Assembly (NCBI GenBank): GCA_947493175.1
Contig: CANLQD010000015.1
Coordinates: 1 to 64,000 of the forward strand
Length of the DNA stretch: 64,000 nt
Origin: an uncultured Flavobacteriaceae bacterium
GTDB taxonomy: Bacteria; Bacteroidota; Bacteroidia; Flavobacteriales; Flavobacteriaceae
Direction of reading: 5' to 3'
Shown piece by piece: positions 34,801 to 42,213 of the stretch (position 1 is its first letter; each line of letters starts with the position of its first letter). A program made the translations under genes and the position numbers. Under the pieces are notes generated by a model, which was not told the origin of the DNA, ran no database searches, and saw nothing but the letters and a program-made list of their open reading frames with translations.

Positions 34801-35648
34801 AATTCAGTTTCGTTGGTTCCATTTCCTCGTACGAATACATACTCCCGACCAATGACGTTTTGAGGAACCGGTTGGTCAATGGCCGCGTCCCGTGCTTGGC
34901 TTGAGCTTCGTATACCTACATTGAGCCCACCGTTACTAATTGCAATTTTTTTGTTCGATTGTATGGTGGCTCCCAACCACCCATCAATATTGGCGTTAGT
35001 TTCATTTTTTCTAGCTTCGATCACAAATGACTGTCCTGCATTCAAGGTTATTTCCAACATATCGTCCGTAAGGCCATCTGGATCCCCCTGAAGTCTGAAT
35101 TCACACCCTGGGTCGTACCCGAATACCGTCACCACCGTGTTATCTTCTGTAGCCATCATCCCCAAGGTCGTAGTAAGATTGGAATTATTGGCACGGTTAG
35201 GGATACCTCCCCATTTGAAAAGTGTTCCCAACGCCTGCCTGCCTTTTGAGGTAAGCGACGTTGCTTGTGATGCGGACCTACCCCGATAATTGACGTAGAA
35301 TTTTTCCCCGCCAGGAGATTGAAAACGAAGTCCGCTATTATTCAGAACCACCCCGGTATTGGAATTGCTGACGAGGCTAATTTCATTGTCGCCATCACCC
35401 ACGTTAAATTGCCCCGGATTGGAGTTGGAAATGGTCAAAGAAGCGATGGGCGTATTTGAAGTGCCACGAAAAACCTGTACGGTAAACGGACTGCTTTCCC
35501 GAGTAGAAAGGTAAAAGGCCTGTTGCCGAATAGCCGCGTTGTTGCCTATTTGTTTCAATGGGGGCAAATAATGAAGGTCACTCAGTTGGGAGAAACCTTT
35601 AAGAACTCCTATGAACAGTAAGACCAGCAGTAGCGTAGTTTTTTTCAT
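28887..35648 (-). CDS. Giant T9SS type B adhesin with tandem TSP3-type repeats
   Basis: 2253 aa with a signal peptide ending at GFSQ (residue 21). Residues about 100-470 resemble an IgGFc-binding-type N-terminal domain (WGGIPNRANN, MATEDNTVVTVFGY). An Ig-like segment (WYQNNVLIPGET) follows, then a DUF11 domain at about 543-660 and a beta-rich domain at about 735-930. The bulk is Ca-binding TSP3 repeats (DSDGDGI, GTDPL): five 57-aa units around 1080-1370 and seven 63-aa units around 1575-1995, plus an internal duplication around the DDNTTADVG segment. The C-terminal 90 residues are T9SS-like (KIYNRWGVLVFETNGYD, LPVGVYFYVIDY) but lack the usual TPNGDG motif. It lies between a PorE-like gene and PorP/SprF. 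Likely a cell-surface adhesin; ligand unknown. Confidence 0.9.
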   Translation of the reverse strand: MKKTTLLLVLLFIGVLKGFSQLSDLHYLPPLKQIGNNAAIRQQAFYLSTRESSPFTVQVFRGTSNTPIASLTISNSNPGQFNVGDGDNEISLVSNSNTGVVLNNSGLRFQSPGGEKFYVNYRGRSASQATSLTSKGRQALGTLFKWGGIPNRANNSNLTTTLGMMATEDNTVVTVFGYDPGCEFRLQGDPDGLTDDMLEITLNAGQSFVIEARKNETNANIDGWLGATIQSNKKIAISNGGLNVGIRSSSQARDAAIDQPVPQNVIGREYVFVRGNGTNETEFPIIIGTQNGTEIFVNGSATPIATINDGDYYIIPGINYSSFSAGGNMFVTTSKETYAYQCLAGSSQIQTIGLNFIAPVNCLLPDDLSNISDIRDVDGLNFNGGIIITASATTPDGNITVTDANGTVNGSSLSSQPVPGTSEWKTFYVPSLTGNVSVQSTGPIAVGFLGVNNNAGIAGYFSGFDSVPVVELDITGGGCLPGADVIEISGDFDTYQWYQNNVLIPGETTNRFTPTEPGDFFVEVSRGSCTYNSAIISAYNCDPEIVLSKTVDSNTVTEDGTVTFTVQVSNLAVDPATNLVINETLPQGLTLVSATPSVGAWNSPEWTIGTINSGEVFSLTVVATADEVLTDTQVTNTVTNTQDQTDANAVTDDPSETITILAKPDSDGDGIDDDEEAAFGTDPNNPDSDGDGINDGQEILNDNTDPLDDCDSIGGNPLGTTDCDNDGFSNSVECAANTSTLTLSGDISATSTGGYPISITDNGLTGSGNEVEIITDFNINTTLASGDVYGGCDLAIVATSFDDGLQFSVDNVLVFYFDQSHWSGQAVFQSGGLFDTTGGPGWTPWNGEGSPELEINSNGGIRLLVTTTSGNRVDALPYMDASVAGWVLSDFSIDCLAGTNIKVGNANDNGPGGISGLTVTTNVYICVDTDGDGDGDAFDTDSDNDGNPDNTDPNRLAPIAEDDNTTADVGVPKTLNILTNDDFLVGSTISDLGTGTSTGTLSIDEATGEITYTAIASEDNSTVTVIYEVCNGTVCDTATIFITIPSCSDTDGDNICDVDDPNPNDPCMPMSDPDWQPQGTNDCDGDGLTNDEETIAGTDPDVADSDGDGIDDGQEVNIDGTNPLDDCDSVGGTPLGTSDCDSDGLTNDEETTLGTDPNNADSDGDGINDGQEVKTDGTNPLDDCESVGGTPLGTSDCDGDGLSNDDEATAGTDPNVADSDGDGISDGQEVNTDGTDPLDDCSSNGGTPLGSSDCDGDGLTTDEEVLIGTDPNVADTDGDGINDGQEVNVDGTNPLDDCSSNAGTPLGTSDCDNDGLSNADEATAGTDPNVADTDGDGISDGQEVNIDGTDPLDDCSSVGGTPLDTSDCDGDGNPNGTDPNPTVATAQNDNTTADVGIDKTLNIIANDDFLIGSPFTDLGTGTATGTLVINQATGEITYTAIASEDNSTVTINYEVCNGTICATATIFITIPSCTDLDGDNICDVDDPNPSDPCMPMSDPNWQAQSANDCDGDGLTDAEEVLEGTDPNVADSDGDGINDGDEVNTFGTNPTAPDTDGDGVIDGDEITDTTDPLNNCSFVVTSATVAPDAAWEAGDCDGDSATNGDELNNGTDPLDEDSDGDGVTDGQEATDGTNPLDPCDFLLGNASVAPDAAWNANDCDFDGIPNDQEVTNGTDPLNEDTDGDGVTDLNEATDGTDPTDPCSFLLTSATVVPSSAWNSADCDGDGSTNEDEISNGTDPLNEDSDGDGVTDGQEATDGTDPLDPCSFILANASVTPSTAWNTADCDGDGINNGDEVTNGTDPLNEDSDGDGVTDSQEATDGTDPLDPCSLVLANASVAPSAAWNTADCDGDGISNGDEVANGTDPLSGDSDGDGVTDSQEAADGTDPLDPCSFILANASVAPSAAWNTTDCDGDGISNGDEVTNGTDPLNEDSDGDGVTDGQEATDGTDPLDPCALIPANADVTPSATWNTTDCDGDGISNGQELIDGTDPLNGCQSVGGTPPADTVCDTDGDGILDDQEVLDGTDPDDDCDSIGGTPLPTSDCDSDGLTNAEEAAIGTDPENEDSDGDGILDGQEVTDGTNPLDDCDSLNGTALPTSDCDADGLTNEEEATLGTDPEIPDTDGDGILDGQETLDGTDPLNGCDSRGGTPPNNLPCDIEIESDLVSPTINNGIFQINFVELFPNNTVKIYNRWGVLVFETNGYDNNENAFRGISNGRATIQKNEELPVGVYFYVIDYVNQGEAKTKSGYLYVNR
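29667..30926 (-). repeat. Seven tandem 189-bp coding repeats (63 aa)
   Basis: Each unit runs from Cys-[SD]-[FL] through a variant of LANASVAPSAAWNTxDCDGD, then a GTDPLN-EDSDGDGVTD-GQEATDGTDP segment. Units in the middle are the most alike, as expected from unequal crossing-over; the last is truncated. This is part of the 2253-aa adhesin. Confidence 0.85.
31540..32410 (-). repeat. Five tandem 171-bp coding repeats (57 aa)
   Basis: Units have the form SVGGTPLGTSDCDSDGLTND, a GTDPN-xADSDGDG stretch, then DGQEVxxDGTNPLDDC. They are flanked by two copies of a longer module containing DDNTTADVG and CMPMSDPxW. This is part of the 2253-aa adhesin. Confidence 0.85.
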
Positions 35649-35872
35649 TTGAGGGACTTTTTTAGTGATTGAAATGTGCCTTGTATCATTCGTTGATCGA
35701 AATTTTTGTTGTGTGGGTGTTGCATAGCGTTTGTGAGCACATTGTTTTTAGAGGCCATTTTTTCAAATTTGATAAGAAGGCCGCCTATTCGTACTATTCT
35801 GGTTAATGTTAGCACACACATGGTTTTTCCTGAAAATAGCGGTTCGAAATCATTTTTTCGTTTCCCGATACG

Positions 35873-37816
35873 TTATTCGACGACTACGAAAACGGACCTT
35901 CTGTTTTTTTGATGCTTTTCGTCAGTGCAACTTTCCCGCGTATCGCATTCGTTGATCAATTGTGTCTCTCCAAATCCTTTACCGGTAATTCGATCCATGG
36001 AAACTCCATTTGAACGAAGGTACGCAAGGGTGTTATCTGCGCGCTTCTGGGAGAGCTTCATATTGTAGGCGTTGCCTGCCTTGGCATCGGTATATGAACG
36101 TACTTGTACCTTTAAATCAGGAAATTTTTTCAGGTACTCGATTACGGCTACCATGGTTTTGGAGGCATCTAGTCGTATATCGGCCTTATTCAAATCAAAA
36201 TAAACCGGTTCCAGATTTAAGAACGTAGTCAACTCGGAACCAGTTGGCGCTTTTTTAATCGTTTTTTCCAAACCTATTTTCAGGCCTTCCGTATCTTCGG
36301 CTTGTACTATGGTAAATAGTTGTGTAGCCTCATTATACTCGTTTTTGACCACTGTTACCTGATAAGCTCCTGCTTTGCAGCTACCTTCTACCACAAAAGT
36401 ACCATTGTCGTTGGTCGCCCCCTGTGTAACGGTTTTTCCCTGTTCGTTCGAAACCATCAATGTGGCCCCTGATAGCGGTTCTCCCGTCTCTCTATCCTCT
36501 ACGATTCCTGTTACGCTGGTGGTGCAGCGCAAATCAATGGGTTCTTTTTGTATAAAACCGTAGATATCATCATCACCAATGCCCCCGTTTCGGTTTGAGG
36601 CAAAAAAACCTTTTAGGGAATCTTCGTTGATAATAAATGAAAAATCATCTTGTTCACTGTTCACGGGTTTGCCAATATTCACGATATAATAATCGTCTGG
36701 ATCATCAATTTTTGTGGCAAAAATGTCAAGTCCGCCCAAACCCGGATGACCATCCGATGCAAAATAGAGCGTGTTGCTTTTGGTTACGTACGGGAAGGTT
36801 TCACGACCTTCGGTATTAATGGTGTTTCCTAAGTTTTTGGGAGTGCCAACGCTGCCGTCTTCATAGAGGTCTACCACAAAAATATCTGACTGTCCCAAGC
36901 TTCCAGCCATATCCGAAGAAAAATAGAGCTTCTTCTCGTCCGCACTTAGGGCGGGATGGGCAGCGGAATAATCATCCCCGTTGAAGGGGAGTGGGACAAT
37001 ATCTTTCCAAACCCCATCACTGAGCCTTGCCCGATAAATTTTTAATCGACTTACACCGTTATCATCTCTAACAAAGTTGCCATTTTCAGAGTTGTTTCTA
37101 GTAAAATAAACGGTATTCCCATCCTTTGTAAAGGCAGTAGATGACTCATGGGTCTTCTTATTGAGGATGGCATCTAATCTGGTACTGGTCAAATACTCCC
37201 CGGATTCTGAAGGATTGGAAATGTATAGGTTTAAAAATGCCCCATTGTTCCATTGATGTATGCGTCTGGAGGTAAACCCAGAGTCTCTTGCCGTGGAGAA
37301 AACCAACTGTTCGCCGTTAAAGGAAGGCGCAAAGTCAGATTGTGGGGAATTAATGGAAAGTGTTTCAATATCGTATTTTCCGGATCGTGCCTCGATTTTT
37401 TTTAGATAATCCTGATTTTCAACAAATTTTTTGGCACGTTTATCATTCATTTTAGCCGCTTCGAACTTTTTCATCCAAGCGTCCGATGCTGCGTACTCTT
37501 TTGTGGATTTTAGACTTTGCGCATAACGAAACATATAATCCGCATCAACCTGTACATCGGTCAATTTAAAAAGTTTGCTATACCAGTCTGCCGCAGCATC
37601 GTATTTGGCAATTTTGTAGTTCGCGTCGCCGAGGTTTTTAAAGATTTGTTCATCGGTATACCCGCTATCTACCAACTGTTCATAGGCCTCTATCGCATTG
37701 GCATATGCATAATCTTCGAATGTATCATCTGCCTTCTTTAACTTAGTGGTTTGTGAGAAACCCGATATGGTAATAAAAAGATAAAAACATACCATATTAA
37801 TTAGTTGTTTAGTCAT
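35873..37816 (-). CDS. PorE-like OmpA family protein (TPR, PD40, CRD, OmpA_C)
   Basis: 647 aa. A signal peptide (ITISGFSQ at about 15-22) is followed by TPR-like helices (25-130, EAYEQLVDSGYTDEQIFKNL), a beta-propeller of PD40/WD40-like blades (about 150-420: LYFSSDMAGSLGQSDIFVVD, LYFASDGHPGLGGLDIFATK), a carboxypeptidase regulatory-like domain (about 430-515: GEPLSGATLMVS), and an OmpA peptidoglycan-binding domain (about 530-645: QVRSYTDAKAGNAYNMKLSQ, SQKRADNTLAYL). This domain order is that of PorE, a T9SS component linking the outer membrane apparatus to peptidoglycan. It precedes the adhesin and PorP on the same strand, 224 bp upstream of the adhesin. It may be a locus-specific paralogue rather than the core PorE. 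Confidence 0.88.
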   Translation of the reverse strand: MTKQLINMVCFYLFITISGFSQTTKLKKADDTFEDYAYANAIEAYEQLVDSGYTDEQIFKNLGDANYKIAKYDAAADWYSKLFKLTDVQVDADYMFRYAQSLKSTKEYAASDAWMKKFEAAKMNDKRAKKFVENQDYLKKIEARSGKYDIETLSINSPQSDFAPSFNGEQLVFSTARDSGFTSRRIHQWNNGAFLNLYISNPSESGEYLTSTRLDAILNKKTHESSTAFTKDGNTVYFTRNNSENGNFVRDDNGVSRLKIYRARLSDGVWKDIVPLPFNGDDYSAAHPALSADEKKLYFSSDMAGSLGQSDIFVVDLYEDGSVGTPKNLGNTINTEGRETFPYVTKSNTLYFASDGHPGLGGLDIFATKIDDPDDYYIVNIGKPVNSEQDDFSFIINEDSLKGFFASNRNGGIGDDDIYGFIQKEPIDLRCTTSVTGIVEDRETGEPLSGATLMVSNEQGKTVTQGATNDNGTFVVEGSCKAGAYQVTVVKNEYNEATQLFTIVQAEDTEGLKIGLEKTIKKAPTGSELTTFLNLEPVYFDLNKADIRLDASKTMVAVIEYLKKFPDLKVQVRSYTDAKAGNAYNMKLSQKRADNTLAYLRSNGVSMDRITGKGFGETQLINECDTRESCTDEKHQKNRRSVFVVVE

Positions 37817-38267
37817 ATCATTTTATTTAGAAAATTTAGGGTTCTTATTTTTTTCATTTCGCTTAAAATTCTTAACGTAGTGTTGGTTGTCGTACACAAT
37901 ACGGTAAAATCCGTTTGCTTATTCTGGGTCTGCCTAAATCTTACTTTGAGAAAAACAACTTGAATATGTTAAGGGGCCCAGAGAGAAAAGAGTTCTTTTG
38001 ATGTGAAAAGGCAAAGGGCAGGATGTAAATTTTTTCTCATATTATAGGGGAATTACTAATGATATTTTATTTACGATAAAAAACACGCTGAGGACTATGA
38101 AATACTTAAAATTTTAACAAATGTACTATTCTATGTATTAAATTGGTAGCTTTTTGTTGTTGGTATAGAGGAAATATCTGATGAAAAGCGGTTTTCTGTA
38201 GAGGTACTGGCAAATTCCTATAAACCATCAAAATTCTTCCATGGTGGATGACTGTGATGCCATCGGT
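37817..38267. other. Intergenic region upstream of PorE-like gene
   Basis: 451 bp, AT-rich. A TACATTTG on the minus strand (38118-38125) fits the -7 consensus but has no -33 partner and would give a leader of about 300 bases. No RNA gene or repeat recognised. Confidence 0.4.
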
Positions 38268-39680
38268 CTAAACGGAAAGTCCTAATTCAGCTCCTTTTTT
38301 CAGCATAAATGCTTTGGCAGCTTCATACTCGTTGGGTATTTCCCCTTCCAATATCGCTTCTTTGATCGCCTCTTTGATAATGCCTATTTCCCTTGAGGGC
38401 CTTAGGTTGAAGGTGGTCATGATTTCCTCTCCGCTGATAGGCGGTTGAAAGTTTCTAATATGGTCTCGTTCTTCAACTTCAACAATTTTTTGGCGTACTT
38501 GTTTGAAGTTATTTTTGTAGCGTCGTTGCTTTTTCGGGTTTTTGGTAGTGATATCGGCTTCGCAGAGCGTCATGAGGTCTTCAACATATTCCCCTGCGTC
38601 AAAAACCAAACGGCGCACCGCTGAATCGGTCACGAAATCTTCCGATAACACAATAGGGCGGGAACTCATCAATACCATTTTCTGAACGAACTTCATTTTA
38701 TCGTTCAGTGGCATTCGAAGGCGTTTAAATAATTTATATACCATTTTGGCTCCTACGAATTCGTGGCCATGGAACGTCCAGCCGATTTTTTTGTGGAATC
38801 TTTTGGTTGGGGCCTTCCCAATATCGTGTAAGAGGGCCGCCCACCGAAGCCAGAGATTATCAGTGGTTTCCGCAATGTTGTCGACCACCTCCAAGGTGTG
38901 CCAAAAGTTATCTTTATGCCGTTGCCCTTCTTTTTCTTCGATTCCTTGTAGTGCGACCAATTCGGGCAATATATAAGAAAGTAATTCGGTCTTGTGCAAA
39001 AGTGTAAAACCGATAGAGGGTTTTGAGCTTGCCAATATTTTATGGAGTTCATCGACGATGCGTTCCTTTGAAATGATCTGGATGCGCTCCTTATGGGCTG
39101 TAATGGCTTGGAGCGATTCTAACTGAATCGTAAAACCAAGTTGGGTAGCAAACCGTATAGCCCTTAACATTCGTAGTGGGTCGTCGGAATATGTGATACC
39201 GGGTTCCAAGGGGGTGCGTATGCGTTTTTTTTCAAGATCGGCCAATCCGTCGAACGGATCCAACAATTCACCAAAATTACTTTGGTTCAGTGATATCGCG
39301 AGTGCATTAATAGTAAAATCCCTTCGTTTCTGATCATCTTCCAAAGTGCTGTCTTCAACCACAGGCTTTCTGCTGTTACGGTTGTAACTTTCTCTACGGG
39401 CACCTACGAATTCTACTTCGAGGTTTCCTTGCTTGATCATGGCGGTACCGAAATTCTTAAAAACCGAAACCTTTGGAGTTCCGTCTAACTTGGAGGCTAC
39501 TTTTTTAGCCAAAGAAATTCCACTGCCAACTGCTACAATATCTATATCCTTAGGAGTTCCTCTTTTTAAGAAATAATCCCGTACGAAACCGCCTATGACG
39601 TAACAGTCAACGCCCAGTTCTTTCGCTGCGTTGGCAACGATGCCGAAAATAGGGTTTTGTAAGGCTCTTTTATGGTCCAA
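38268..39680 (-). CDS. CCA tRNA nucleotidyltransferase with HD domain
   Basis: 470-aa class II nucleotidyltransferase of the poly(A) polymerase/CCA-adding family, expected to build or repair the 3' CCA end of tRNAs. It shows the nucleotide-binding VIGGFVRDYFLKRGTPKDIDIV (Gly-Gly and the catalytic Asp-x-Asp), the RRDFTINALA motif, and DDPLRMLRAIRFATQLGF. A C-terminal HD domain has LLHDIGKAP and HEFVGA. From sequence alone poly(A) polymerase activity cannot be excluded, but Bacteroidota usually carry a single such enzyme acting on tRNA. It follows the threonylcarbamoyl-AMP synthase gene, with repeat copy D in the gap. Confidence 0.9.
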   Translation of the reverse strand: MDHKRALQNPIFGIVANAAKELGVDCYVIGGFVRDYFLKRGTPKDIDIVAVGSGISLAKKVASKLDGTPKVSVFKNFGTAMIKQGNLEVEFVGARRESYNRNSRKPVVEDSTLEDDQKRRDFTINALAISLNQSNFGELLDPFDGLADLEKKRIRTPLEPGITYSDDPLRMLRAIRFATQLGFTIQLESLQAITAHKERIQIISKERIVDELHKILASSKPSIGFTLLHKTELLSYILPELVALQGIEEKEGQRHKDNFWHTLEVVDNIAETTDNLWLRWAALLHDIGKAPTKRFHKKIGWTFHGHEFVGAKMVYKLFKRLRMPLNDKMKFVQKMVLMSSRPIVLSEDFVTDSAVRRLVFDAGEYVEDLMTLCEADITTKNPKKQRRYKNNFKQVRQKIVEVEERDHIRNFQPPISGEEIMTTFNLRPSREIGIIKEAIKEAILEGEIPNEYEAAKAFMLKKGAELGLSV

Positions 39681-39719
39681 GGATTTCCGTTTTAAATTCG
39701 CGAGGTGTTTTTTTAGGGT

Positions 39720-39793
39720 TAAATGCCTCTTGGGTTGGTCATGCCTACATGTAGCTGTTTCGGTAGACGAAGGCCCCTAGGTGGTTTACTCCC
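39720..39793. repeat. Dispersed non-coding repeat, copy D (right half)
   Basis: It aligns with the right half of copy A: AATGCCT, GTAGCTGTTTCGGTAGACGA and AGGCCCC occur in the same order and spacing (copy A has GTAGCCGTTTCGGCGGACGA). It ends exactly at the stop codon of the gene at 39786. Confidence 0.6.
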
Positions 39794-40346
39794 TAATTAC
39801 TTTTACGCTACCATCATTACTTAATTTTATAATCGATGATAAGATGTTGCTTTTGCTTTCGCGGTTCAAATGTACCACATAGTCCACACCTTTTAAAATG
39901 GCCGTGTCGATTTCGTCAAATCTTTTTGGAATAGCTTGGTCGGCCCTGTTCGCGATTGTGGCGACCAATGGTTTGCCGTATTTGTTGATGAGGTATTGTG
40001 AAAATTGATCCGTTGCAACCCGTACTGCCAAAGTCCCATCTTTTGCAAGGACGTTCTCGGCGATTTCTTTGGCGCGGTCGTATACGATGGTGACAGGTTT
40101 ATCACTTATGTCCATGATATCATAGGCTAATTCAGGAACCTTTTCCACATATTTTTCGAGCATAAAGTCATTGGCCACCAAGCAGACCAAACCTTCTCCG
40201 GGATACTTCATTATAAGCTGGTACACTTTATTGACAGCCTCGGCATTCGTGGCATCGCAACCAATAGCCCAACGGGTATCGGTAGGATATAGAATGAGGC
40301 CCGCATCCCTTAAAATGGTTACAGCTTTGTTGATTTCTTTGGTCAC
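39786..40346 (-). CDS. tsaC: L-threonylcarbamoyladenylate synthase (TsaC/Sua5/YrdC family)
   Basis: 186 aa. Makes threonylcarbamoyl-AMP from threonine, bicarbonate and ATP for the t6A37 modification of ANN-decoding tRNAs. The YrdC fold is recognisable in AGLILYPTDTRWAIGCDATN (substrate pocket), VNKVYQLIMKYPGEGLVCLV, VTIVYDRAKEI, GTLAVRVATD and the GKPLVATIAN segment. No Sua5 C-terminal domain is present, so it is the short TsaC-like type. It is cytoplasmic. Cotranscription with the CCA-adding enzyme 105 bp downstream would pair two tRNA-maturation enzymes. Confidence 0.9.
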   Translation of the reverse strand: MTKEINKAVTILRDAGLILYPTDTRWAIGCDATNAEAVNKVYQLIMKYPGEGLVCLVANDFMLEKYVEKVPELAYDIMDISDKPVTIVYDRAKEIAENVLAKDGTLAVRVATDQFSQYLINKYGKPLVATIANRADQAIPKRFDEIDTAILKGVDYVVHLNRESKSNILSSIIKLSNDGSVKVIRE

Positions 40347-40543
40347 GTACTTCGTTTCCTATTATTTAGGGCGTAAAAATACATTTTCTCGGTATGTTTT
40401 TGTGTTGTTTCGCATTTGTTTATCGTAGTCGCCAAATATTTTGCTATGTCTGATTCAAGAGATGTTTTCTTAGCGTAATGGCTGTTAGCATTTTACAATT
40501 AGCCTATTAGTCAAAAAAGGGATTTTCGCCCATCTTTGACCTC

Positions 40544-40576
40544 TTGAGGTAAATACCGATTAAATGAATAACTTTG
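40544..40576 (+). promoter_or_regulatory. Promoter candidate for FkbM-type gene
   Basis: TTG (40544-40546), 22 bases, TAACTTTG (40569-40576), and about 24 bases to the expected leader's ATG at 40606. Confidence 0.55.
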
Positions 40577-40605
40577 ACCATTGATAACCAGCGTAATCTG
40601 ACTTT

Positions 40606-41316
40606 ATGTTCAAAAAGGCCCGGAGATTTTTAGGCGGGGTGTATTTTACCCACTTCCAAAAAGTATACAGGAATAACAACCTTGTTATTCATATTCCCTT
40701 TGAACTTACCGACTATACGTTTCGTGGCCGCTTTTTTTTCGATTCTTATGAGGAAGAAGAGGCACGTTATTTGGCAAAACATCTAAACCCTTCTTCTAAA
40801 GTCTTGGAATTGGGGTCTTGTTTGGGTTATGTATCCTGCCTTACCAATCAATTGTTAGAAGACCCTACACAGCATGTGGTTGTCGAGGCCAATCCGAGAC
40901 TGATTCCGTGGATAGAAAAGAACAAAACAGCGAATAATAGCGGTTTTCATATCGAAAATGTGCTAATTTCTAAGGAACCGAATAACGACTTTTATGTACA
41001 CGATCTAATCGTAGGTGGAAGTTCTAAACGAAAAACCAAAGAGAAAATCTCTGTGCCCGGAACCACTTTTCAAGGGCTTCGGGATACCTATGATATCGAT
41101 TTCGATACATTGATCATGGACATCGAGGGAGGCGAGTTAGAACTGTTTCGGAACTTCAAGGATGAAATAGGCCTTTTTAGACAAATCTTTGTAGAGTTAC
41201 ATCCATTCGCAAATATCCTTACCAATGCGGAGTCACAAGAGTGTGAAGATATATTGGCTTCCCTAGGATTTGCTATCGTGGTCCGGGATGGTAATTTTCA
41301 AATTTGGGAAAAATAG
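40606..41316 (+). CDS. FkbM family methyltransferase
   Basis: 236-aa SAM-dependent methyltransferase. Motif I is VLELGSCLGYVSCLTNQL, followed by VVVEANPRLIPWIEKNKTAN (acidic residue binding the SAM ribose), IENVLISKEP, and the FkbM signature FDTLIMDIEGGELELF. No signal peptide. In surface-glycan loci such enzymes O-methylate sugars. Its neighbours are sialic-acid synthesis and glycosyltransferase genes, so a methylated glycan is a reasonable inference; the acceptor is unknown. It converges with neuB (27 bp between stops). Confidence 0.85.
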   Translation: MFKKARRFLGGVYFTHFQKVYRNNNLVIHIPFELTDYTFRGRFFFDSYEEEEARYLAKHLNPSSKVLELGSCLGYVSCLTNQLLEDPTQHVVVEANPRLIPWIEKNKTANNSGFHIENVLISKEPNNDFYVHDLIVGGSSKRKTKEKISVPGTTFQGLRDTYDIDFDTLIMDIEGGELELFRNFKDEIGLFRQIFVELHPFANILTNAESQECEDILASLGFAIVVRDGNFQIWEK

Positions 41317-41343
41317 GTTTAAGTTATTCCTTAAGAAATTCCG

Positions 41344-42213
41344 TTATTTTCTGAATTTCAGCTTATCACGTTGAACTTGCTCGATATCTAGAATGTCTTT
41401 TTGCTTATAAGTAAGCGCTTTATGGGTGGCTCTCAGATCTCGACATAGCTTTCGAAGTCCCATAGGTTCTAAAGAGGCAGCATGGTCTGTTCCCTTCCAA
41501 GTACGATCTAAGGTAAAATGGCGCTCAATGATATGTGCCCCTAAAGTGTAAGCGGCAACATCAACAGCGATTCCCAAGTGATGTCCGGAAAAACCAATGC
41601 TCTTGACTTTATCGCCATATTTTTCTTGTAGCTTCAATATATCTAACAAACAAATGTCCTCAAATGGAACGGGATAGCCCGATGTACAGTTGTAAACTAC
41701 TAAATCTTTAGCCCGATCTTTCCGATCAAAAAAGGAAACGAGTTCCGCTATTTCATCTTTCGTGGTCATCCCGGTGGAAATATGTATTTCGCCTTGATAA
41801 TGATCACAGAGCCATGTCAACATCTCAAAGTTGTTATTACAAGCGGATGGAATTTTGATAAAGCTCGGGTTTAGACTGGCGATTTCCTTGGCAGAAGTGG
41901 TCTCCCAGACCGAAGTGGAATATGTGATACCAACTTCTTCGCAGTATGTTTTTAGTTCCCGATGTTGCTCCAGGTCAAACTCCAGAAATTCACGGTGAGC
42001 CCCATAGGTTTCCCCGTATGAATTAGCGGGGTTCGGGTGGGGAGCATTATACTGTTCGGCAGTGAGTAGCTCCTTGTTATTTCTTTTTTGGAATTTGACG
42101 GCGTTCGCATTTCCAAAAATCTTTGCAATATGAATGAGTTCCTTGGCAGTTTGCATATCACCTTTGTGGTTGCATCCAATTTCTGCAATAATATAAGGTT
42201 CTTTATAGGTCAT
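41344..42213 (-). CDS. neuB: NeuB-type sialic acid synthase without SAF domain
   Basis: 289 aa. Condenses phosphoenolpyruvate with an N-acylmannosamine-type sugar to give a nonulosonic acid. TIM-barrel motifs of NeuB are present: IIAEIGCNHKGDM, AVKFQKR, FIKIPSACNNNFEML, STGMTTKDEI, NCTSGYPVPFED, GFSGHHLGIAV and ERHFTLDRTWKGTDHAASLEP. Characterised NeuB enzymes have about 340-350 residues with a C-terminal antifreeze-like SAF domain; here the protein stops about 60 residues earlier, with no remnant downstream. Because NeuB dimers use the SAF domain to cover the partner's active site, this is noteworthy. Overlaps the stop of the NeuA fusion gene (ATGA-type, 4 bp). Confidence 0.88.
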   Translation of the reverse strand: MTYKEPYIIAEIGCNHKGDMQTAKELIHIAKIFGNANAVKFQKRNNKELLTAEQYNAPHPNPANSYGETYGAHREFLEFDLEQHRELKTYCEEVGITYSTSVWETTSAKEIASLNPSFIKIPSACNNNFEMLTWLCDHYQGEIHISTGMTTKDEIAELVSFFDRKDRAKDLVVYNCTSGYPVPFEDICLLDILKLQEKYGDKVKSIGFSGHHLGIAVDVAAYTLGAHIIERHFTLDRTWKGTDHAASLEPMGLRKLCRDLRATHKALTYKQKDILDIEQVQRDKLKFRK

